Source: an uncultured bacterium (GTDB lineage: Bacteria > Cyanobacteriota > Vampirovibrionia > Gastranaerophilales > Gastranaerophilaceae). From it: a DNA stretch of 39,288 nucleotides. The stretch is from the NCBI GenBank assembly GCA_902795965.1, contig CADBNI010000006.1, forward strand, positions 1 through 39,288. The letters are read 5' to 3'. This document shows positions 34,031 to 39,288 of the stretch, piece after piece. The position numbers and the translations under genes were made by a program. Positions within the stretch are counted from its first letter, which is position 1, and every line of letters begins with the position of its first letter. Below the pieces are notes generated by a model. The model had not been told where the DNA came from and searched no databases. It saw only the letters and a list, made by a program, of their open reading frames with translations.

Positions 34031-35173
34031 TTATTTCCTTTGCCTGTATAAACTGTCAGACAGCGTAATAGCCAAATTTTTAAAACTCAATGCCACATTT
34101 GAATCGGGGTTTACAAAAGATACGGGTACACCCTTGTTAATCGCCGACATCATTGTAAAGTAATTATTCGGAATTTTCCAATAAATATTTTTGCTCAACA
34201 CATCTTCAACATCTTTTGCGTTAATTTCATCATTTTCCATATACCTGTTCAAAAGTATTTGAATTTTATCGCTTTCAAATCCCAATTTGTCAAACAATTC
34301 CAGACATCTTTGCGAATTTCTCAGAGCCGGAAGGTTAACAACCGTAACCAACAAAATCAAATCCGAAAGTTCAAGAGCCTTCATAGCCCTGTCATCAAAA
34401 CCGCCCGTTGTATCAACAATAACATAAGAAAAAGTTTTTCTTAAAATTTCAAAAAGAGCCTCTATTTTTTTCAGCGAAACATTTTCCGATTGTTTAAAAT
34501 ACGGAGGATCTGCAAGTACATAGAGAGAAGTGTCTTTATACTTTTCCAAAGTCGAAAGCAAAAATTCTCCATTTATTTTATCAAGATTTTGAAACATATA
34601 GGAAATATTAAAAGACGGCTTCAAGTCCAAAAAGGTTGTCACATCACCGGTTTGAAAATTCAAATCAATAAGCGCAACATTCTCTTTTGTAATCTTTGCA
34701 AGTTCCAATGCCAAATTTGTTGCAACGGAAGTTTTTCCGATACCGCCTTTGTTTGAGTATACGGAAATTATACGGCATTTGGATTTTTTTACTTTTTCTC
34801 CGGTAAAATCGCCATAAATATTTTCCAAAACCCTCACAAAATTTTCTTTAATCACAGGTATCGGAACGAAATCTCTTGCCCCGACTCTCATAGTTCTGAC
34901 AATCAAATCCGCATCAGGTTTGTCGGATAATGCAACGACACTGCAGTGTGGAAATTCTGCCGTAATCTTTGACACAAAATTCAGAGCCTGTTCCTGATAC
35001 TCCGAAATATCAATAAACAAAATACAATTTTGAAATTCTTTAATTTTTTCATAAGTTTTGGCAAAATCATCAGTTCCGGTCAAAAAATCAAATTTCCCAA
35101 AACTCTGAATATAAAGTTTCAACAACTCAATCGTATTGTTATCATTTGAAATAATTATTGTCTGAACATTCAT
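34031..35173 (-). CDS. CpaE-like ParA/MinD-family ATPase with receiver-like N-terminus
   Basis: I favour the ATG at 35173 because a TATAAT lies exactly six bases upstream; two further in-frame starts overlap that box. The product has 380 residues. Residues about 1-115 have a receiver-like fold (QTIIISNDNNTIELLKLYI, CILFIDISEY, VVALSDKPD, VGARDFVPIPV) with Asp in FIDIS where phospho-Asp would be. The deviant Walker A is SVYSNKGGIGKTSVATNLAL, then ALIDLNFQTGDVT and YVIVDTTGGFDD. CpaE positions Tad pilus machinery in the cell. With the next gene it forms a minimal CpaE-CpaF pair. Confidence 0.85.
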   Translation of the reverse strand: MNVQTIIISNDNNTIELLKLYIQSFGKFDFLTGTDDFAKTYEKIKEFQNCILFIDISEYQEQALNFVSKITAEFPHCSVVALSDKPDADLIVRTMRVGARDFVPIPVIKENFVRVLENIYGDFTGEKVKKSKCRIISVYSNKGGIGKTSVATNLALELAKITKENVALIDLNFQTGDVTTFLDLKPSFNISYMFQNLDKINGEFLLSTLEKYKDTSLYVLADPPYFKQSENVSLKKIEALFEILRKTFSYVIVDTTGGFDDRAMKALELSDLILLVTVVNLPALRNSQRCLELFDKLGFESDKIQILLNRYMENDEINAKDVEDVLSKNIYWKIPNNYFTMMSAINKGVPVSFVNPDSNVALSFKNLAITLSDSLYRQRK

Positions 35174-35179
35174 ACACAT

Positions 35180-35188
35180 ATTATAACA
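35180..35188 (-). promoter_or_regulatory. extended -10 promoter of the CpaE-like gene, predicted leaderless start
   Basis: On the minus strand TGTTATAAT (35188-35180) is followed by six bases and then the ATG at 35173. There is no ribosome binding site. It lies just after the U-run of the structured RNA. Confidence 0.65.
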
Positions 35189-35194
35189 CAAAAT

Positions 35195-35375
35195 AAAAAA
35201 GCCCTGCACGAATGTGATTTTGTTGCCTGCGGAGTCTCGCAGGTGGGTGAACGCCTCGGATTATCCGTTTCCCGCTGGCGATTTAAAAATCGGCGGGTAT
35301 ACTTCATATCCTGTCAGAGTCAATTCTCCCTTTTAGTATAAATGTAGGAACAAAATAAGCATCCGTACAGAACTT
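35195..35375 (-). ncRNA. structured ~181-nt RNA, candidate 6S RNA
   Basis: An extended -10 promoter predicts a start at 35375. From there the RNA begins with 16 bases (35375-35360) that pair without interruption, counting G-U, with 35199-35214, closing the ends of the RNA; a seven-pair stem (35355-35349 with 35218-35224) continues it. Inside are hairpins cccgc...gcggg (with cgattt/aaatcg), cggataatccg and cctgcg...cgcagg. The 3' arm is followed by a U-run (UUUUUU), making a terminator. Length, end-to-end stem, own promoter and terminator match bacterial 6S RNA, which binds RNA polymerase. The internal multi-hairpin part is less typical. It could be a different lineage-specific RNA or a leader element for the CpaE gene. 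Confidence 0.6.
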
Positions 35376-35381
35376 AATTTT

Positions 35382-35390
35382 ATTATAACA
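35382..35390 (-). promoter_or_regulatory. extended -10 promoter of the structured RNA
   Basis: Minus-strand TGTTATAAT (35390-35382), identical to the one before the CpaE gene. Six bases later is 35375, the first paired base of the RNA's closing stem. Confidence 0.65.
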
Positions 35391-35410
35391 TATCAAAAAG
35401 TATTCCGCAA

Positions 35411-36073
35411 CTATGAGAATTTTTTAACACCGATATAAAATCCGATATACATTGAAAGTACAATCAGTGCAACAGTATTTAACACATCAAGATGAGGATA
35501 ATTAATGTAAAAAACATTCATCCCCATTGTAAACAGAGCAAAACACAAGGCACATACGGTATATTTGTATGTGTTAAATTTTGTCATTTTTGCACTCATA
35601 GCGTCTATATTTGACAAAGTTAAAGCATTTTCGCAAACTTCACCGGAAATCTGTCCGTTTGCGGCTAATTGACGACAAGCCTTTTCAAACGCTTTTTTAA
35701 GCTGAATTTCAACAAGTTTAAGCATTTCTTCACGCGGAAGATTGCCGAGCGTAGCCTCTCTTGTCATTTCAAAAGCAACAAATCCCAACTTTTGCAAAAT
35801 ACTTTCGTGATACATTGCGGGAATATTTGAACGAAGCAAATCAACATATTTGTGAAAAGTCCATTCCGAAATAATCTGAGTGAGCATTTTTGCCGTATCG
35901 GAATCTTTGATACTGTCGTCTTTTGAAAATGCTTCGCCCGCAATATATGTAAAATTATAAATCCTGTCCAAAAATTCTTTTTTATGCTGCAATGCAACAT
36001 CACGCGGAATACTGCCTTCCGCCTGTCTTGTCAAATCTTTCGCAAACGTTTTGTAATCAAAATCAACCGTCAT
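35411..36073 (-). CDS. unrecognised protein with two C-terminal membrane segments
   Basis: The product has 220 residues with a GGAGGG site. Residues 1-155 are helical and charged (DYKTFAKDLTRQAEGSIP, ILQKLGFVAFEMTREATLG), then two hydrophobic segments at about 169-190 and 195-213 (YTVCALCFALFTMGMNVFY, LNTVALIVLSMYIGFYIGV). The bulk would be cytoplasmic with the C-terminus as a membrane hairpin. No family recognised. It lies between the large unknown gene at 36125 and the structured RNA, with its own promoter. Confidence 0.72.
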   Translation of the reverse strand: MTVDFDYKTFAKDLTRQAEGSIPRDVALQHKKEFLDRIYNFTYIAGEAFSKDDSIKDSDTAKMLTQIISEWTFHKYVDLLRSNIPAMYHESILQKLGFVAFEMTREATLGNLPREEMLKLVEIQLKKAFEKACRQLAANGQISGEVCENALTLSNIDAMSAKMTKFNTYKYTVCALCFALFTMGMNVFYINYPHLDVLNTVALIVLSMYIGFYIGVKKFS

Positions 36074-36092
36074 AAAACCCTCCGTTGAGAAT

Positions 36093-36101
36093 ATTATACC
36101 A
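36093..36101 (-). promoter_or_regulatory. extended -10 promoter of the gene at 36073
   Basis: Minus-strand TGGTATAAT (36101-36093) followed by a short leader containing GGAGGG before the ATG at 36073. Confidence 0.6.
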
Positions 36102-36124
36102 TGCCGGTCAATTTAGGGCAAGTC

Positions 36125-38230
36125 TTATCCCATTTTTAACGCTTGCAATGCTTGTTGTTCCGCAATATCGGCTCTGCGCATAGCTGCATCGGCGGGTGAC
36201 AAATCTTCACCGCCCGTAATTTGAACTCCAATCGGAGAAGGAATATAAGTTCTTACGGGTTCTTGAGGATTATTTACCGTAGTTTCGGTTGTTATTGTTG
36301 TTTGACCGTTATTTGTTGTCTGTTGTTGCGTTTGTTGTTGAATAGCCTGTTGTTGAGCAAGTTGAGGGTTTTGAAGCTGAGGAGGAAGTTCCGTTTGCGT
36401 TTGAACAGTCTTTTCTTCTTCCTCTTTGCCTTCATCAAGAACGGAATGTTTCGGTTTGCCGAAAATCAAATGTTCGGCTTTAACCGCAGTTTTGGTCAAA
36501 ATCGGCATAATAAGCATCATACCGATACCGATTCTCATCGGATAACCTGCCATTTGTTTTATACCGAATTTCGGATGACGTAACAAATCGCGAAGTTTAC
36601 TCATTATACCTTTTCTGTATGTTTTTGTACCGTCAGCTGCGATATCGGCAATATCTTTTTTATCGTAAGGTCTGATTTGTTCAAGCCCGACCGTTACGAT
36701 ACGTCCTATTTTCTTGGCAAGTTTTACGAACGGATTTTTAACACCCGCTTTAAGTTCATTCTTGAGATTGTCACGACTTGCTTTCCAAGCCTTTTCGGTC
36801 TTAAATCCGCCTTTCATAGCCGTATCGTTATGAATTTTCAAATGTCTTCTGTATGCTTCAACCTGTTCTTTTGTCATGCCAGCATACTGCAAACCGCCTA
36901 TACCGTGCATAAGTTTTAAAGCAAGCGGAATACATGCGAACATTGCAACCAATTCGGTTACTCTTTCGGCAAAAGTTCTTCCTTTTTCACCGATACCGCC
37001 TTCTGCTTTTGCGGCTTTATAAATCGCTTCCGCCAAGAACCATGCCTGCATCAGCGCGATAAACTTACCGCCCGCAACTCTGTTTGTTGCACCTTCGGTA
37101 ATTAAATGAGTATATTTATTCAAATATTTTGCAAAATTTGATTTCGGCAATTTATTTATATAGCCTGTTTCCGTCAAAACCTGTTTCCATTTTGCATTTT
37201 CAGGTTTTGACAAATCAATATTTCCCAATTCCGCAAACAATTTGTTCAGAGTTTCCGAGGCATAAACCTCACGTCCTACAACTTTTGTCGCCAATTTGCC
37301 CGCAGCATTTTTGTTACTGCCCCAAATCCTTGCAAACATTTTCGGATTTGCGTTTTTTGTAGCCTTGAATATTTCGGGAATATTATCGTGAGTTTTCTTG
37401 GCAAGTCGTTCCATATGTGCAAAGTCATCATATCCCCATTCAAAAGCCTTCATATCTTTGAGGATTTTAGCTTTGCCTTTGGCATCAGCCGCTGCCCATT
37501 TGCTTGTAAATTTGGAAATTCCTCTTATATCTCTTGTATTTTTCTTTATAATATCAAATTCAGCCTGCTGCAAGATTTCGGCTTTCTTGGAATCCAATTT
37601 AACTTTAGCCAATTTCGATTCAACATCTTTGATTTCTTGTGCGGTTGCTCCGTAACAATCCAAATCCGCAGCGGATTTCAACGGTTTTACAAACGCTTCG
37701 CCATGCTGAGGATAGTCAAACAACTGCATTGCAACCATACCCTTGTAATTTGCAACCGCCATACCGTTTTCGGGTATTGAAGGAGTATAAAACATTGACC
37801 TTAGCAAGCGCGAATTATCAACGATTTTTGTTTTTACAAAGTTTAGAGCTGATTTTAACCCGTTGTTTACTGACTGAGCAAACCCCGATTTTGCAAACGA
37901 GCTGTCCGCAACTTTATCCCCAAATTTCGCTATTTTATATTGAAGCGTGTTTTCATAAGCTCCTCTTGAATGTTTCGCAAAAACGTCCATACCCTGCGTA
38001 ATCGCAAACCAGGTCGGAACCATCAGAGCTGCAGTACCCATCATAGCTTTTGGGTCGTCGGTTGTATCAGCTACTCTGTTCGCAACATAAGTATCCTGAA
38101 TGTTTTCCCTCAACAATTCGGGATTAACGTTTTCCATACCGACAGCCTGCATAGGAACTTGCGGCTGCGCTATTTGCTGCTGCCGTAATGTCTGAAACGG
38201 TATTTGCTGATTGACATTGTTGTCGAACAT
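36125..38230 (-). CDS. large unrecognised membrane-associated protein with Gln-rich tail
   Basis: The product has 701 residues with GGGGAAA upstream of the ATG. The first 40 residues are Gln/Pro-rich and disordered (NQQIPFQTLRQQQIAQPQVP). Hydrophobic segments occur near 66-80 (AALMVPTWFAITQG), 390-445 (FIALMQAWFLAEAIY; LVAMFACIPLALKLM) and 565-585 (GIGMMLIMPILTKTAV). Between them are basic helical stretches. The last 110 residues are low-complexity: acidic, then Gln/Thr-rich (QQQAIQQQTQQQTTNNGQ), ending PADAAMRRADIAEQQALQAL. No signal peptide or enzyme motif. The make-up suggests a structural or envelope scaffold, but the family is unknown. Confidence 0.78.
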   Translation of the reverse strand: MFDNNVNQQIPFQTLRQQQIAQPQVPMQAVGMENVNPELLRENIQDTYVANRVADTTDDPKAMMGTAALMVPTWFAITQGMDVFAKHSRGAYENTLQYKIAKFGDKVADSSFAKSGFAQSVNNGLKSALNFVKTKIVDNSRLLRSMFYTPSIPENGMAVANYKGMVAMQLFDYPQHGEAFVKPLKSAADLDCYGATAQEIKDVESKLAKVKLDSKKAEILQQAEFDIIKKNTRDIRGISKFTSKWAAADAKGKAKILKDMKAFEWGYDDFAHMERLAKKTHDNIPEIFKATKNANPKMFARIWGSNKNAAGKLATKVVGREVYASETLNKLFAELGNIDLSKPENAKWKQVLTETGYINKLPKSNFAKYLNKYTHLITEGATNRVAGGKFIALMQAWFLAEAIYKAAKAEGGIGEKGRTFAERVTELVAMFACIPLALKLMHGIGGLQYAGMTKEQVEAYRRHLKIHNDTAMKGGFKTEKAWKASRDNLKNELKAGVKNPFVKLAKKIGRIVTVGLEQIRPYDKKDIADIAADGTKTYRKGIMSKLRDLLRHPKFGIKQMAGYPMRIGIGMMLIMPILTKTAVKAEHLIFGKPKHSVLDEGKEEEEKTVQTQTELPPQLQNPQLAQQQAIQQQTQQQTTNNGQTTITTETTVNNPQEPVRTYIPSPIGVQITGGEDLSPADAAMRRADIAEQQALQALKMG

Positions 38231-38391
38231 AATTTCCCCTATATAAATATAAAAACAAAATTCACCCGATAATTTACTTTTAAAACTAATTGTAAAGAAA
38301 TGTTACAAGAATTATAAAATGTGAAATTTTCAAATTTGTATATACTTTATATATACACAAGCGATAAATAAGAAGAAAAGAGAGGTTTCAA

Positions 38392-38556
38392 ATGGCTGTT
38401 GCAAATTTGAAAAAAATTGACGACAAGTTGAAAGATATTTATGACAATCAGGTTACGGTCAATAATAATCAGCCGTTTGAGGATCGATCGGATTTGCTTT
38501 TTGCACAAATGAATTTTATTGCAATGGCAAACAAACAAGCCTTACACCTAATCTAA
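38392..38556 (+). CDS. small unrecognised protein, 54 residues
   Basis: The ORF starts at an ATG seven bases after GAGAGG and ends just before a strong terminator, so it is a complete small transcription unit. The sequence is charged and helical at first (MAVANLKKIDDKLKDIYDN), then Asn-rich, then LLFAQMNFIAMANKQALHLI, which recalls the Met/Asn/Ala character of the protein at 20669. AT-rich sequence with TATACT-like boxes lies 45-50 bases upstream. Function unknown. It is divergent from the 701-residue protein. Confidence 0.68.
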   Translation: MAVANLKKIDDKLKDIYDNQVTVNNNQPFEDRSDLLFAQMNFIAMANKQALHLI

Positions 38557-38593
38557 ATAACTCCAATTTAAATTTTTCCCCTACAAATTTTTC

Positions 38594-38624
38594 ACCGTTT
38601 TCCCCAAAGAAAGCGGTTTTTTTT
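38594..38624 (+). terminator. rho-independent terminator after the small ORF
   Basis: A nine-pair stem with one G-U pair (38594-38602 with 38609-38617) and six-base loop is followed by eight T. It also touches the stop region of the opposite-strand XRE gene. Confidence 0.85.
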
Positions 38625-38940
38625 ATTTCATGATAGCAGAAATTATTTTGTAAAACATCATTTTTTGGGATTTGGTTGCCTGGTTAAGAAGTTTTTCAAT
38701 AGATTTGTCCAAATCTTTTTCTTCGTCAAGATATTCATAATCGGTCAGAGTTCTGACATCAATATCAAAAATATTTGCTATACCTAAAAGGATACCGCAT
38801 GAGGGAAGATTTTTACCGTTTTCAAGCCTGCTGATATGCTGCCATTCAATATCAAGGAGATTACTCAATTCTTCTTGAGTCATTCCGCGCTTTTCACGCA
38901 GTTCTTTGAGCCTTTTTCCAAACAATTTTTTATCAATCAT
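38623..38940 (-). CDS. XRE-family helix-turn-helix regulator
   Basis: The product has 105 residues with AGGAAAG before the ATG. The HTH is at about 6-64 (FGKRLKELREKRGMTQEELSNLLDI, HISRLENGKNLP), followed by an acidic linker and a helix (SIEKLLNQATKSQKMMFYKIISAI). It matches the XRE protein at 2334-2639 in layout and in the C-terminal helix. Both lie divergent to prepilin-type genes (2800 and the partial one at 39089), a repeated arrangement that suggests a regulatory link, though this is inference. Confidence 0.85.
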   Translation of the reverse strand: MIDKKLFGKRLKELREKRGMTQEELSNLLDIEWQHISRLENGKNLPSCGILLGIANIFDIDVRTLTDYEYLDEEKDLDKSIEKLLNQATKSQKMMFYKIISAIMK

Positions 38941-39020
38941 ACTTTCCTCATACTAATAAAATTTTTTGGCAAAATTAATAATATATTTGTTTTTAATTGT
39001 AAATTTTTAAAACAAATATG

Positions 39021-39049
39021 TTGTGCTAACAAAACAAAAATGTTATATT
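39021..39049 (+). promoter_or_regulatory. promoter facing right at the window end
   Basis: TTGTGC (39021-39026), 17 bp, TATATT (39044-39049) with an extended TGT before it. An AGAAAGGA ribosome binding site follows at 39074-39081, so a gene is expected to start near 39089. Confidence 0.6.
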
Positions 39050-39088
39050 AATAGATATAACTAAACAAATTTGAGAAAGGAAAAATTA

Positions 39089-39288
39089 ACGAATAAAAAT
39101 ACATGTTTTACAAAGGATTTTCCCTCACCCAAACGGGGAGAGGGAGCATTTGTAGGCGGAGCCGTACAAATGCGGGTGAGGGGCTACAAAGCCGACTTCA
39201 TCCTTGCCGAAGTCGAAAACAATTCCTCACCTAATCAGGGAGGGAGCAGAGATAAATTCCCTCGCCCCTTGAGGGAGAGGGTTAGGGA
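39089..39288 (+). pseudogene. possible prepilin gene start with altered initiation codon and repeat-filled leader, truncated by window end
   Basis: Placed eight bases after AAAGG, the codons ACG AAT AAA AAT ACA TGT TTT ACA match the prepilin start at 2800 (ATG AAC AAA AAC ACA GGT TTT ACT), except that the ATG is ACG. After that the frame runs into a GC-rich repeat and stays open to the last base. An in-frame ATG inside the repeat at 39170, with GGCGGAG eight bases upstream, could replace the lost start. The mature pilin part, if any, is beyond the window. It may be a working gene with an odd leader, a broken copy, or repeat debris that happens to be open. Confidence 0.35.
39117..39288. repeat. 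block of interspersed GC-rich palindromic repeats at the window end
   Basis: Units of the ccctcaccc...ggggagaggg family occur at 39121-39144 and 39260-39288. Between them lie a palindrome gcatttgta...tacaaatgc (39146-39172) and a cgacttc/gaagtcg hairpin (about 39192-39214). The string gagccgtacaaat also occurs at 17935-17947. The remainder, 38941-39088, is the AT-rich promoter region between the XRE gene and the partial ORF. Confidence 0.65.

Noticed and set aside
35195-35375. Signal recognition particle RNA, RNase P RNA or tmRNA
   Set aside because: The AGGAAGCAGC-type SRP core, the RNase P GAGGAAAGUC motif and a tmRNA tRNA-like end are all missing.
35195-35375. Riboswitch controlling the CpaE-like gene
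   Set aside because: The CpaE gene has its own promoter after the U-run, so it does not need read-through from this RNA.
39192-39214. FILAEV peptide in the terminal ORF as the true prepilin signal
   Set aside because: It is encoded by a cgacttc/gaagtcg hairpin of the repeat and is not followed by LITLG, so the likeness is probably chance.

Overview
The window looks like chromosomal DNA of an AT-rich, probably anaerobic gut bacterium. The best guess is Gastranaerophilales (Vampirovibrionia, 'Melainabacteria'). That guess is an inference from the prepilins with a FTLAEVLITLGIIG-type signal, the NfnA/EtfBA electron-transfer genes, the stand-alone GcvPB subunit, and several proteins I cannot match to any widespread family. 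No tRNA, rRNA, transposase, phage gene or CRISPR array is visible.

Layout. (1) 1-2267, plus strand: end of an NfnA-like flavoprotein subunit, a 58-residue Cys protein, etfB and etfA, all with overlapping ends. (2) 2276-4275: hairpin, XRE regulator (minus), then a prepilin (plus) with a consensus promoter and a lectin-like C-terminal domain that looks like a target of a diversity-generating retroelement, followed by a repeat-rich gap. (3) 12673 down to 4276, minus strand: a six-gene run of sigma factor, gcvPB, COG3581-type protein, membrane protein, miaA and a large AsmA-type protein. (4) 12771-17743: tandem universal stress protein, second prepilin, XRE regulator, two sugar ABC permeases, TPR protein. 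(5) 17744-23488: repeat-bearing gap, lineage-specific proteins, TPR protein with HAD phosphatase, MFS transporter, lgt and a TPR lipoprotein. (6) 23595-30931, plus strand: a tight run of ClpX-type zinc finger protein, HEAT-like protein, ruvX, DUF1292 protein, Clp-N repeat protein, tilS, hpt and histidine kinase, then a membrane protein with its own promoter. (7) 35375 down to 30924, minus strand: a structured ~181-nt RNA resembling 6S RNA, a CpaE-like ATPase, a degenerate CpaF-like ATPase and uvrB. (8) 35411-39288: three unrecognised proteins, an XRE regulator, and the start of what looks like another prepilin whose leader carries an interspersed repeat.

Three themes recur. First, surface pilin-like proteins are numerous (three candidates), and one carries the codon signature expected of targeted hypermutation. 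Second, several genes have a -10 box exactly six bases before the ATG, which predicts leaderless mRNAs (14844, 17743, 19174, 35173). Third, one family of short GC-rich palindromic repeats of the type ccctc...gggagaggg lies between genes, supplies a ribosome binding site, and appears to enter a reading frame; a different repeat sits in frame inside etfA. The reverse transcriptase and template repeat needed for a complete diversity-generating system are not in this window.
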